This document shows positions 21,777 to 32,815 of a DNA stretch of 64,000 nt, one piece after another. Origin of the DNA: Berberis thunbergii. Lineage: Eukaryota > Streptophyta > Magnoliopsida > Ranunculales > Berberidaceae. The notes under the pieces were generated by a model. The model worked only from the letters and a program-made list of their open reading frames with translations, was not told where the DNA came from and searched no databases. The stretch lies in contig QNQO01000199.1 of the NCBI GenBank assembly GCA_003290165.1, positions 620,001 through 684,000 of the forward strand, in the 5' to 3' direction. How positions within the stretch are numbered: the stretch's first letter is position 1; the number at the start of each line of letters is the position of its first letter. The translations under genes and the position numbers were made by a program.

Positions 21777-22059
21777 GGTCAACTTTTTACAACAACAACT
21801 TTTTACAACAATAACTAGATGGATAAATAAATAAATAAATAATCAATTTTACATACTTTCACTTTTCTTTTTATTTTTCTTTTGTACTTTGATTATGCTT
21901 TTGTCCTTTTTAATTTATTGCACAATAAAAAAAAATAACACCCTACCATCAAAATTTAATAACTAAAAAAATTAAATTAATTTATTCTTCAGTTATGGTA
22001 TTTTCAATATTTCAAAACCCAAAACCGTATCATACTGAATAGTAGCTGATGCAATCTAT

Positions 22060-22900
22060 TTTTACTCCCTGCGTGACCTTGACCTTGACTTGTTGACCTG
22101 CACAAGGAATGCACATGAGCCACGGATCACTGTTGTAGTGGCCAATGGCACTCTGATGCTAAAGTCAAACTGGGATCTGATGAAGGTTTTAATGTTGTAT
22201 ACAACGAATTTGTAGCGTGCTTTTATTCACCAACCTTATGTCTCATTTATAGTGTTGAAATTCTGGTTCAACCAGGCCATCGGTGGCGTAGTATAGGGAA
22301 AACGATATTCTTGGAGATCCTTCTCTAATTAGGAGTTGTCTTGAGAAGATTAGTTTCCATCTTAGACCTGTTCTCCTAGATACGCAGGAGATAGTTTCCA
22401 ATTGGAGTATTGTCCATAGGTTTTCACGTACGATGTATACTCTGGTATTTGTTTCCTAGTTGGAAACAAGGTGTTGTTGGTTTGCCCGTCCAAAACTGAT
22501 CCCCGAAATACTTGCCTTAATAGGTCTTACGGGTGGGGATGTTTGTGAGATGTGTGGGCTTTGTAGAATGCATTAAATCAGGTTCGTCTGGCGGACTGCA
22601 CTTCGTGTGCTTGATGCCGTTTGGGCCAGATCAATGCTTGACTGACACTTGGGCCTGTTGTTCCTGGAGATCATCATGACGCTTTGGAGTATCATCAGCT
22701 GCTCCCCTCGAGTTAGCGGGCCATCGTATCGGTCCACTAAGTCATTGCTCGAAAAGATATTTCGCTCATGATAGTTGAGTCTAAACCATTACTTAAGTGC
22801 CACACTCCATTTATTAAGCGTGTGTCGGTTTAGTGGAGAAAAAATGGGAAATCAATATCTATTTAGATCTCTTTTTCTGCGGAGATTGACTCTTCAATTT
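22060..22900 (-). repeat. LTR of Tat-like element D (edges approximate)
   Basis: The block gtggccaatggcactctgat at about 22138 matches the LTRs of A (6180) and B (47290). The following sequence (gtggcgtagtatagggaaa, gattagtttcc, gttggaaacaaggtgttg) matches the LTR at 52.15-52.35 kb before element E. Orientation, judged from A, is minus. It lies at the low-coordinate end of D, so it would be the 3' LTR of a minus-strand element. Confidence 0.6.
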
Positions 22901-22960
22901 CTTCGTTTTTAAAGATTCTGCTATGTTAAGCTTTTAATTGAAAACTTATTCACTTTTTCC

Positions 22961-24001
22961 ATGGCTCGCCAAAATCACCTTGATGGTGAACTTCTTGCCA
23001 ATGGCTTCTAGTTCTTTGAAAATAGGATGGTCTCCGAATCGAGCCTAGCCGAGATTCGGAGGACATAAGGGGTCCCTGAAGACCTGTCATTCTACACCCT
23101 GAGTAATGATCAGACGTCAATGTTTTCTCCGAAAGGATTCGTCTGTTTGCACCGCGACATACTTCAAACTGGTATCCGTTTTCCTATGCTCGACGAGACC
23201 TGGGGCTTTCTGAAATTCCTTGATATCCCTCCTATCCGATTGGTACCGAATGGGTACAAGATTATTCTTTTTATATTGATTAGGGCAAATGACGCTGGTG
23301 TCTGCGTGACTCCGAGGGTGATTCAATTATTGACTTTTCTTTGCTTAAACGATCATGTCGTGTGTAAGATGAAGTTGCTAGCTTGCTTTGGGAAACTGCC
23401 AGATGACTTCAGGTTTTGGTAGAGACACTGCTTCCTAGCTCAATCGGATTCGAAGTACTTCAAATTCAATAGTCATTCGCTTGAGTGGGAGTTCAGGCAA
23501 CTTCGTAAGTATAATTTTGTTCTTTGATTCCGTTGCGCTGATTGTTTGTTGATTGTTGCATATGTTCTTTGTAGGGAAGTTCCCTACTACATCTCTTTCT
23601 TTGGAAAAGGAAGTCACTATGAAGGCATTCCGTGACATGCCTCAAATGAGAGTGAAGGATGTTATTCGTCGTTCCAACTTTAGTCGCAGTGGGTTATGGG
23701 TTCACTGGCATGAGGTTCCCACTCTTTTAAGAGTGTCGAAGGTTAAATTCAAAGGTGAGGATCCTTTCAAGAAGAGGAAGGCCTCTAAAGTTAAGGCTCC
23801 TAGCATGTTAGACACAGAGGCGTTTTCTAAGACGATTGCTTCCTTCATAGGCTCGAAGAGGTCTCGCACTGGGGTCGAGCCTACTTCCAAATGGTTTACT
23901 CCGTTAATGGGAGGTGTGTGATTCTAACCTGTCCGCAAAGGCGGAGGTTGTAGCGTCTGATTTGGAGAAGGACCACCTGCGGCTAGCAGGGGTTGATGAT
24001 G
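22961..24001 (+). pseudogene. Opposite-strand extra ORF of element D, N-terminal part
   Basis: The reading starts MARQNHLDGELLANG and has stops after codon 16 and at two further places. The recognisable core, 23120-23420, contains MFSPKGFVCLHRDILQTGIR, FPMLDETWGF, PPIRLVPNGYKIIL, a layout like the Pfam 'putative gypsy-type transposase' family (PF04195) of plant elements. A 70-base GT-AG intron (23505-23574) joins FRQLR to GKFPTTSLSLEKEV. It continues with AFRDMPQMRVKDVIRRSNFS and SGLWVHWHEV. The same block occurs in E at 52.6 kb. Element C interrupts it at 24002, and it resumes at 36078. The function of such ORFs is unknown. Confidence 0.65.
23505..23574 (+). other. Intron in the extra ORF of element D
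   Basis: A gtaagt donor and a ttctttgtag acceptor enclose 70 T-rich bases. Splicing joins two open stretches in frame. Confidence 0.65.
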
Positions 24002-25829
24002 TGTCACACCCCAATTTTTAAACAACCTAAATTAATAGATTGTCAAAAAATCAAGGCACGATAAGAACAAATTAAATGGTACAGTCATGAGGCAATAAAT
24101 AAAATAGTAACTTACCTCAAAATTCTTTCTCTCAAAATGAAATTCACAATTAATAACCCAAGCCACAATATAAAGCATAAAAAGAATTATATTAATCAAT
24201 CCCCATATAAATCTCTGACTCAAACATCCGAGCATTAATAACTAATCCTTACATCTGATTACCTAGAAACAACAATAAACTCAAAATCTAACAAAACGTG
24301 TCAAATCCTCAGCTATCACCACACAACTAATACCACCTTTGCGCTCCAATTAACCTTGATAAGTCTCTGGGGCTATGCTCATTAAAAACACACCCAAATT
24401 TATAAAACAATACAAATTAAGATACAACTACACAATTAAATATCATTTAAATAATATGCATTTCACCTTAAAAAAGACAGGTAGTTCTCATTTGATCCCG
24501 ATCGAATGAGCTGTTAGTTTTTTCCTTCAAGGCTATCCTAATACATGCTAAAATAACCCATGCACATTTTCATGTTATGATCAATTCAAGGTTTTCTTTA
24601 TTTTTCTAATTCTTAGCTTCTTTTCCACAATCACACTCTCCTCTTGTGTCGAACACACTTCACCTTGCCATCGAAGTACTCGGAGCATACATGACCCAAG
24701 TGGGGTGCCACATCTAGTGTCATGTCATCTCACCCGAAGTTCAATACCTAGAAAATTATTCCTAAATACTACACGTACTACCAAACTCACATAGAATGTC
24801 GTACCAATATGCAAGCAAGTCTGCTTCCCAAAAATATATCTCAAGTATACAAGCAAGTCTGTATACAATTTTTTTTCCGGAGTTTTGGAAAAGAGTATTA
24901 TGAAATATATATTAACATGTCTAATGTTTATCAAGTTTCAGAAATTTAAACAATTGCTTTCTCCCAAAACAAGTAACAATAACATTACAGTCTCATTTCG
25001 AGTACCATACACCACCCATAATTTATTTTGAACAAATAAACTAAATTATGAGTTGGGAGCTCCTTATATAGATAATGTTGTGATATTAAGTTATAAATAT
25101 CATCAAACATGATGGGTAATTTCTTTTTCTTGGGCCTCCCTACTATAAGAGATAATTTCCAAGGCTTTAGACTATTTCGGCACTTAGAAGAAAACTTCTA
25201 CGCAAACAACAAAAAAATCGATTGAAAATATAAGTAAGTTAAAACTCACATTTCATTGGTTGACCAAGATCATTCAATTAGCAAACCCAAAAAAAATCAG
25301 CTCATAAATTGTTACAACACTGCAGCTCTGTTTGGAAACAATTGGGTATGATCCATTTGATTGATTTATGACTTCTTTAAACACTTATGGTTAGAATAGC
25401 GGCACCATTCAATGAGTTGTATGAAAAGGTAAGATCTTCTCTTACCTTTTTTGTGAATAAAATACTTTTGCACTAGACGAATAAGTGCCAACTAATCAAT
25501 TAGATGAAATAGAATGTAGGACTAAATGGTCTGTATAAAGAGTTGGGATCTCAATTCCTAGGAAAGAGACAGTTGAAAAGTCTTATTGGAAGGATTAAAC
25601 CTACAAAGTTCCAAGCTCTAGAGATTTTTATGAAAACAATGAACTGCATATGAAATTGTTTCATGACAACAATCACAGTCAAATCCATTAACTCGTAAGC
25701 AGTGCCAATCAAAACCATTTGCAAGTTACAACAACCAACAAGTGACCTTCAACTATTGTAAATAATGATTTTTTTTTTTGTAAAAAAGAAGGCATACAAT
25801 GAAAAGGTAGTTTGAATACCGAAATGAAG
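24002..25829 (-). repeat. Element C 3' LTR, outer part
   Basis: Colinear with 33776-35665, beginning tgtcacaccccaatttttaa against tgttacgctccaatatttaa and continuing to gtttgaatacc(g)aaatgaag. The homology stops exactly at the Mutator-like element. The rest of the LTR resumes at 28778. Confidence 0.9.
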
Positions 25830-26083
25830 GAACGATTCTAGCTGGCCTGGGTGGCTGCCTGGACGCTCATTGGCACGTACCAAGGAGGGTGTCTCGCACG
25901 TGCCCAACGAAGTTTAAAAAAAAAAAAAAAAAAGCGGGAAATGGAATTTGAATTTCCTTGCTGAATTTTAAGAGGGAAATGGAATTTGAAGATTAAAGAA
26001 GCTTAACTAATGTGTGTACTATGCAAGGCCACCTCTAATCCCAATTGGAGATGAACTAGAGAAGCAAGAAGAGGGATTTGAGC
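25830..26083 (+). repeat. Left TIR of the Mutator-like element
   Basis: Inverted match to 28532-28777. It contains an A-run at 25917-25933 and small indels relative to the right TIR. Confidence 0.85.
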
Positions 26084-26286
26084 AAGAAAAAGCATCTTTA
26101 ATTGAAGAAAATTCACAAAAACTTGTGGAAGAAAAACAAGAAACAAAGCTAGCAGAAGAAGCAGAGCAACAAGAAGAAGCCCAATTTGAAGAAGAAGAAG
26201 AAATTAAGGTGAATGATGTGTCATCAGATCTGAAAGTAGAAGAAGAAGTGGAGGACGAAAAGAGACTCAGAGAAAATGAGTTTTAG
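26014..26286 (+). pseudogene. Acidic ORF of the Mutator-like element, possible captured exon
   Basis: This 90-codon ORF begins within the TIR and continues into a glutamate/lysine-rich, coiled-coil-like stretch (QEEAQFEEEEEIKVNDVSSD). The part near DELEKQEEGF is encoded within the inverted repeat and is also present in the right TIR. I do not recognise the parent gene. It ends at a stop at 26284 before a GT-poor, AT-rich segment that could be an intron. Confidence 0.4.
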
Positions 26287-26387
26287 GAATTTACTTGTTT
26301 ATTTTGTTGATGTCTGAAACAAATTTGACGAGAAGTTTTCTAAGTATTCATGGTTAATTTACTTGTTCATTAAAATCATTTATGTAG

Positions 26388-26535
26388 TTGGAAACGCTTC
26401 AGCCTGAGAGAAGCAGAAGAGTGGTGGGATGAAAATAGAGCTCAGGTGTACCAGCGGCATGACATCAGGTCTACATTCAATTCTGTTGGCGAGGAGTTTC
26501 TGCTACGGGAGCCAATGTTTAGATGCCGATTGTGA
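26388..26535 (+). pseudogene. Captured exon resembling the BRX domain C-terminus
   Basis: After an acceptor-like atttatgtag, the reading gives WKRFSLREAEEWWDENRAQV and YQRHDIR before a stop at 26533-26535. The pattern (R/K)F....AE.WW.ENR..VY..(Y/H)(N/D)(V/I)R matches the end of the BREVIS RADIX domain as found in plant RCC1-FYVE-BRX proteins. The match is from memory over about 27 residues, so the family name is tentative. It is a fragment and cannot work alone. Confidence 0.45.
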
Positions 26536-26539
26536 GGTT

Positions 26540-27760
26540 GTGCAGTTGTAGTTCTCTCAATGTAGTGAAGTGCTGACAGGCAAAATTTCAGTCACTACAA
26601 TGTAGAGAACAATTCCATTACAGATCCCAAGTATCAAATAGTCGAGCAAGGAATTCAGATACACTCCACCTAGATCTCGGCGATAGTAGGATATGTACAG
26701 TTTTAGAAAATGTAATCTCCAATTGCAGTATTTTGTTCCTTTTTTTTTCATCTTGTCTACATTATACATTTTTCATTGTTTTTTATAGAGTTATCTAACA
26801 TAGAAAGAAAATCATGTATAAGCATATCCATTACGTGTAAATAAGAAGTGTGTGTTTGTTATTTTCAGCAAATTAAGAGGACAAATTCAATCCATCATTC
26901 GATCTAAACAAACTTGGACCTGGCTTCAGTTGTTGACATGGCACTAAATTATAGAGAAATATGTTAATAAATTATGGATATGAATAACAACAAAGAACAT
27001 TTTAATTAAAGAGTGGCGTAAACTTGTTAGTCTCCAAAATGTAAAAGAGACAGATGGTCATGGAACACACTTTTATCAGTCTTTGTTGTATCCTTTGCAA
27101 CCCTTTGACAATAAATTTGATTGAATCAGTAGAGTTCTCATTACTCAAATCTAAAAGTTAGACAGTTTCTCCAAATTCAACATTTCCATGTACTCTTCAT
27201 GCTTCAAATAAGGCCATCTCATCTCATGTTGTACTCTCCCTGCTGATTACTCAGGCTTAGAAATGCAGCAGCACAAACTAGTGGATCAATTGTGCTCAAC
27301 ACTTGAATCATATGCTCACATCAACTTTTGGCAGTTCTTCTCTCCATCACTACTTCATTGTGGCTCGAGCATTTAACACCACTATCAGGCACTTTCCTTG
27401 ACTCCATTTGATTGACCATACAAATGCATTCATGTTGCCCTGCCAATGTAAGACCATAAACTCTTATCGAGCCCTTTTTGCATTACTATTGCTAAGAGCT
27501 GCCCAAAGAACCATATCCTGATTTAATGAACATACTATGTATTTCTAAAGTAATCTTACCTATGTGGCTGTACCTGTTCAAATACTCTAATTTCTAGCAG
27601 GCACATTACTCAATGAGGTTGGTATTCTAATGCACCCGAGCTGACAACTAGCTCTTCCACAACCAATAACAAAGCCTCGTAACACATGAAGAAGAATTGA
27701 TCCATTAAGTTCATACAGTAATAAAGACCAAAAGAACTTAACACAAGGGTGTGTCTACCA
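26540..27760. other. Interior of the Mutator-like element, origin unknown
   Basis: No gene is recognised. On the minus strand around 27300-27430 a short open stretch (KVPDSGVKCSSHNEVVMERR) looks exon-like but could not be assigned. The segment probably holds other captured DNA. Confidence 0.35.
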
Positions 27761-27767
27761 TATCAAA

Positions 27768-27810
27768 TGAAGATTAAAGAAGCTTAACTAATGTGTGTAC
27801 TATGCAAGGC
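27768..27810 (+). repeat. Internal third copy of a TIR segment
   Basis: The phrase gaagattaaagaagcttaac followed by taatgtgtgtactatgcaag repeats the part of the left TIR at about 25988-26030 and is inverted relative to the right TIR. Confidence 0.85.
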
Positions 27811-28149
27811 AAAACACTTTCAACCTATAAATTTGAATGAAGGGGTTCAGCAAGTACAATAATTTCTTACTAATGAATTGCACAAAACCCTTTCTTAATG
27901 GAACCATAATAATAATAGCATAATAGAAATAATATGCCATAACAGAGTGCAAGAGATAGGAGAGAGAACTAACTGAAAATTAAGGACAAAAATAGTCTGC
28001 TACATTGTCTTCACAATATCTCCTACAATATTCCCTAAAACTATAAACACCAAGAAGTGAAGCAAGTACAGCACACGCACTGATGTTTTGTTTCTGCTGT
28101 CTTTTTCCAATAATACTCGAAACAGACCCAACAGTTCCAACTTGGAAAA

Positions 28150-28530
28150 CTTTCAGCCAAGCTTGAAATATCTAATCCTCAAGTGAGAATGCTCTTCTTC
28201 AATACTTCTAATAGGTATGACATCCAACTCCTTTGTACCCTCTTTGTAGTAGTTACTGATGTCGAAATCGTTATGGCATTCATACCTCGAAGTTTTACTG
28301 CAGCAATGTCGTAGGCCTCTGCAGCTTCTTCTTCAGTATCTGATCAAATCAACAAGATATTAGTTCATTATGTGGATATGCTTTATTTGATAAAAGAGCG
28401 CAATATTGTTTGTAAGGCACTAACCATATGTTCCAAGGTATATGTCTTTACCACCTACAACCCTGCCAATTCTTTATCACTGGGAAGAACTGAGATTGCT
28501 ATATATCCCAGTGATATAACAAATCCCTCT
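28150..28530 (-). pseudogene. Captured AP2-domain transcription factor exons
   Basis: Two exons can be joined on the minus strand. Exon 1 ends at 28425 and carries GRVVGGKDIYLGTY. An 85-base GT-AG intron (28340-28424) follows. Exon 2 starts at 28339 and reads DTEEEAAEAYDIAAVKLRGM followed by NAIT. After a one-base shift it continues FDISNYYKEGTKELDVIPIR. This is the second half of an AP2 domain of the double-AP2 class (AINTEGUMENTA/WRINKLED1-like), which binds DNA in the nucleus. The N-terminal domain and most of the protein are missing. The retained intron shows that genomic DNA was captured, not cDNA. Confidence 0.85.
28340..28424 (-). other. Retained intron in the captured AP2 fragment
   Basis: Donor tatg|gttagt and acceptor gatcag|atactg on the minus strand. 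Splicing restores the GTYDTEEEAAEAYD reading across codon Asp. Confidence 0.8.
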
Positions 28531-28531
28531 T

Positions 28532-28777
28532 CTTGTTTCTCTAGTTCATCTTCAGTTGGGATTAGAAGTGGCCTTGCATAGTACACACATTAGTTAAGCT
28601 TCTTTAATCTTCAAATTCCATTTCCCTCTTAAATTTCAGCAAGGAAATTCAAATTCCATTTCCCCCTTTTTTTTTTTGAAACTTCGTCGGGCATGTGCGA
28701 GACACCCTCCTTGGCTCGTGCCAAGGAGCGTCCATGCAGCCACCCAGGCGCTCGACCCAGGCCAGCTAGAATCGTTC
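28532..28777 (-). repeat. Right TIR of the Mutator-like element
   Basis: Inverted match to 25830-26083, ending ccagctagaatcgttc. Confidence 0.85.
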
Positions 28778-29040
28778 TATCCAAAGAGAGAAGGGAGGCT
28801 AGGTTTTTTTTAAATGAGTTTTTAATTAGGGTTTTACTAGCTTTAGCTAAACACAATCACCATTCATTTTTTACCCACCACTAACCTAAACCTAAGTCCC
28901 AAATTCATATCATAAAAAATATAAATATTTGTAAATATTACAAATTAATAAATATTACCAATTAATAAATATTACCAATAAATATTATTAATTACTAAGA
29001 TAGTAACATTATATTGGTAAGTGATTAGGCGAATAATTCT
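28778..29040 (-). repeat. Element C 3' LTR, inner part
   Basis: Colinear with 35830-36077 (gggaggctaggtttcttttaa to tggtaagtgattnggcg). It is the remainder of the LTR split by the Mutator-like element. About 160 bp present at 35666-35830 is absent here. Confidence 0.85.
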
Positions 29041-30296
29041 GGGTGCATCTGTTTTACTTTGTCCTCCAGCTCCCCAGTGACATCGTTCTCCTTTTTGCTT
29101 TAGTGAACTTTGACCAAGTTGAATTTCTTACGTCGTAGTTGCGTCACGTCACGATAAATTATCATCACCGGCCCAACTGTATAAGTCAAATCCTCATTAA
29201 GTTCAATAGCAGTAGGTTGAACAATCCGAGTTGGGTCTTTTACACTTTTCCTCAACATCGAAACATGAAATACATTATGAGTCATCGACAAACTGGGCGG
29301 CAATGCAAGTTTGTAAGTTAAGTGAGCAACACATCTGACAATCTTGAATGGCCCAATATACCACGGGCTCAATTTCCATTTCTTGCCAAATCTCATCACA
29401 TCTCGCATGGGAGACACCTTGAGAAAAACTAAATCACCAACCACAAACTCTACACTCTTTCGTTTCAGATCTGCATAGTATTTCTTTCTACCCTGAGCAG
29501 TTTTTATCCTTCCCCGAATAATCTCAATCTTCCTTGCAGTCTCTCTAACAATCTCTGGCCCCAACAATACTATATCACCTACCTCTGCCCAACAGCTGAG
29601 AAATCTACACGACCTACCATACAAAGATTCAAAGGGCGCCATGCCAATGCTCGATTGATAACTATTATTGTACTAGAACTCCACCAACGGTAAATGATCC
29701 TCCCAACTACCACCAAAATCTATGATGCAAGCTCGCAACATATCCTCCAAAATTTTATTTACCCGGTCAGTCTTCCCATCAGTCTGTGGATGATATGCAG
29801 TGCTCATAGCCAAGGTAGTACCCATAGCACGTTGGAAACTTCCCCAAAATGCCAAAATGCCAAAATGCCAATGTAAACAATGGATCTCTATATGACACAA
29901 TGGTAATAAAAACACCATGCAACCTTACCACTTCTCAAATATACATAGTAGCTAACTTGTCGGTATTACGAGATGCACCAACGAGGATAAAATGTGAACA
30001 CTTAGTAAAATGGTCAACAATAACCCAAATTGCTCATTACCCCTTCAAGATCTAGGTAAACCATCAACAAAATCCATCGAAATGTGTTCCCACTTCCACA
30101 TGGGTATTTTTAGAGGCTGCAATAAACTAGAAGGCCTCTGGTGTTCCGCTTTCATTTGCTGACAAGTGAAACAGTGAGAAACATATTCCCCAACATCTCG
30201 TTTCCTACCTTCCCACAAAAAACTTCTTCTCAAATCGTGATACATCTTCGTACCCCCTGGATGAATTGTAAATTTAGAACGATGAGCCTCATCCAT
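29029..30296 (-). pseudogene. Element C integrase with chromodomain-like tail
   Basis: The order on the minus strand starts with the zinc module (HRSKFTIHPGGTKMYHDLRR, then HCFTCQQMKAEHQ) and the core start WEHISMDFVDGLP with the first catalytic Asp. Frameshifted sequence follows, then TTLAMSTAYHPQTDGKTDRV, where the usual Q/E of the third motif is altered (TDGQTERV expected). The C-terminal domain has APFESLYGRSCR, WYIGPFKIV and HNVFHVSMLRK. A chromodomain-like end (GELEDKVKQMHPELFA, after a stop at 29100) runs into the LTR. A 9-bp triplication (ccaaaatg) lies at 29845-29872. Confidence 0.85.
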
Positions 30297-30912
30297 AATC
30301 TCCTTTTTTTAACGCCGAATTATCCGGTGCACAAAGTCTACCATGAAATCGCAATCCTCCATCTATGTCAACTGACCAATCAGTAGGGCAGTCATCTAAC
30401 GTATCAACTATCAAATCATTCATTTTGTTCATGAGGAATGGGTTAGTGTGCTGCACTGAAATGACCCGAGTAATCAGGGTAGGTTTCACTGTCAAACTGC
30501 AAACATAAGCTCCTCTAGTATGCGGAACAGTCAAAACATCACGAGCTGCAATAACCTCGAGAATTTTCCACTCTTGCACTATAAGAGCGGTCAACACACT
30601 ATGTTGGCTGCTAAGGGCATTCACCACCACATTCCCTTTGCCTGGATGGTAAAGGATTTCAAAATCATAACTACTAATGAATTCCATCCACCTCTGATGC
30701 CTTATGTTTAAATCCCGTTGTGAAAATAAATACTTTAAACTTTTGTGATCTGTATACAACTCAAATTTCTCTCCATACAAATAGTACCTCAATAATTTTA
30801 AAGTGAAAACCACTGCTACTAATTCCAAATCATGCGTAGCATATCGCCTCTCATGTGGCTTTAACTGCCTAGAAGCAAAAGAAACTACTTTTGATCTTGC
30901 ATCAAAACACAT
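30289..30912 (-). pseudogene. Element C RNase H domain
   Basis: The 207-codon open part reads [55 protein letters not shown] and [20 protein letters not shown], the canonical gypsy RNase H with Asp in TDHKSL. The final VADALSR is VVNALSS here, so the last Asp is lost. Integrase follows in the same direction after a short gap. Confidence 0.88.
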
Positions 30913-31930
30913 CCCAAACCTGTTTTACTAGCATTTGTAAACACCACTAACTTTCTGCCACGAGTGGGAATGATTAAAATTGGAGCTGTAGTCAACCTTT
31001 GCTTCAACTCTTGAAATCCAGTCTCACAGTCCTTAGTCCATATAAACTTGACATCCTTTTGGGCCAGACTCTTCAAAGGTGTTGCAATCAACAAAAAATT
31101 CTCAATAAACCTCCTGTAACATCCAGCCAATCCTAAGAAACTCCGAATTTCACTGACATTAGTGGGTTGTTTCCATTCTTTAACTGCTGCAACTTTGTCA
31201 GGATCGATCGCTATCCCTTCGCTAGAAATCACATGCCCAAGAAATTTCACCTATTTCTCCCAAAAGTGGCACTTACTAAATTAAGCATACAACTTGTGAT
31301 GTCTTAAGGTCTCCAACACTATTTTCAAATTCTCTCGATGGTCTTCCATGTTTCGAGAATACACCATAATATCATCAATGAAAATGATAACAAATTTATC
31401 AAGGTACGAGTGAAAAAATAAGATTCATCAAATCCGTAAAGAAAGCAAGAGCATTGGTCAATCCAAAGGGCATGACCGGATATTCATATAACCATACCGA
31501 GTCCGAAACACTGTCAGAGGTATGCTCTGCTTTTCTACACCCATCTGATAATACTCAGTCCTCAAATCCAACTGTGAAAATACAACCGCCCATTTCAACT
31601 GATCTAACAAATCATCTTTCCGCGGAAAGGGGTACTTATTCTTGATGGTCACCTTATTTAGTTCTCTATAGTTGACACACATCCTCAAAGCACCATCATT
31701 CTTAGAAACAAAGATAGCAAGTGCACACCATAGAGAAATACTTGGTCGAATAAACCTAAATATACACACCTCAAAGGATTAACCATATAGCTACTCACCA
31801 ATATGCACATATATATAACTATTATAAATAAAATATACGAGAGAAATTTCTTACCCCTTCTAGAGTAATTCCTCAAGTTGGACTTTCATCTCATCCAACT
31901 GCTTGGGAGCCAATCAATATGCATCTTTCA
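30885..31930 (-). pseudogene. Element C reverse transcriptase
   Basis: The reading begins DEMKVQLEELL, with the usual ELLEKGFIRPS block interrupted by a stop and a 99-base insertion (31756-31854). It continues FIRPSISLWCALAIFVSKND and LRMCVNYRELNKVTIKNKYP, then FSQLDLRTEYYQMGV (first catalytic Asp in LDL). A frameshifted segment where the YVDD-like box should be follows, then [20 protein letters not shown] and [15 protein letters not shown]. Stops break it at several places. Confidence 0.88.
31756..31854 (-). other. Intron-like 99-bp insertion in element C RT
   Basis: On the minus strand an AT-rich segment begins gtaagaaattt and ends tatatttag, in the middle of the conserved KGFIRPS block. 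Removing it with GT-AG rules restores AAG GG|G TTT ATT CGA, encoding K-G-F-I-R, in frame. Confidence 0.7.
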
Positions 31931-32099
31931 AAATCGGTGCTTCCCTAGGCAACAAGTCAATTCGAAATTAACTTCTCTCTTGGGTGGTAGTCCAGGAATC
32001 TCTTGGAATACATCAACATAATCCCTCAACACCTCTACCACGCTAATACGTTTCTCTGGTGTATCCATGGAGTATAGAGTGTTCTTCATTATTGAGTCC

Positions 32100-32620
32100 T
32101 CACAAGGTTAACAAATATAACTAACTCATGGCAACCCTAGTGTATCTATCAAAACAGTCCTCATAGCACAATCTATAGTAACATAGTTTTTACCCAACCA
32201 ATCCATCCCAAGAATAACATGAAAACTCTCAAAATTCATAACTATCAAATCCGCGACAAGTTATCAACCCATTAAAGAGATCTCAAAGTTTCTACACTGC
32301 TCAAATAAGTGACAGTGCCTCTTATGAGTGTCTCAGCACATAAAGGTTTGATAAGTGGCATAGTTTTGAAGGTTTTCTTTTTCTACCATTCGACGAGAAA
32401 TAAAATATGAGAACACCTGAATCAAATAATACTCACAAGGGAAACTGATTAGTGATGGTACCTTCAACATTCTATTGCCTTGATAAAACCGCAAATGCAC
32501 AAGTTGGAGCTAGTGGGGCTTGCCTACCCTGCGGAGCGCCTCGCCTACTGGGACAATTACAAATGGGATGCCCTAGCCTGTTACATCTATATCATAACCT
32601 ATCAGTAGGAGTCTGCCTGC
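32100..32620 (-). pseudogene. Element C zinc knuckle and protease remnant
   Basis: A decayed knuckle CNRLGHPICNCPSRRG lies near 32590 (the first Cys pair is altered). Downstream the protease active-site block is reduced to VLFDSGV followed by broken frame. Stops are frequent, and homology is inferred from position and short motifs. Confidence 0.6.
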
Positions 32621-32815
32621 GTAGTGTTGCAGGTGCCTGAGGTCGAGGAACATAAGGTCGATGTTGCTGATATGGGCCTTGCGAGCTCTGGTTATGAAAT
32701 GTTGGTCTCTGCCACTGCTAACCTTGGAGCCTGAAGCCACCCTGTGGCCTGAAACCTCTCTGGGACTCAACTCCTCCCTGAGGCCTCTGCTGAAACTGAC
32801 CTCCAGATTGGAACC

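Larger units (their letters stand above)
25830..28777. mobile_element. Mutator-like element with ~250-bp TIRs and captured host exons
   Basis: The ends are long inverted repeats: gaacgattctagctggcctg at 25830 and its complement ending at 28777. Inverted similarity extends about 250 bp inward, through actatgcaaggccac and gatgaactagagaa(a/g)caag. Long TIRs and captured host exons are hallmarks of Pack-MULEs. A 9-bp target duplication is not visible: left flank gaaatgaag, right flank tatccaaag. Compared with the intact LTR, about 160 bp is missing at the insertion point, so a deletion may have removed one copy. No transposase was found. A third copy of a TIR-internal segment lies at about 27768-27810. 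Confidence 0.8.
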
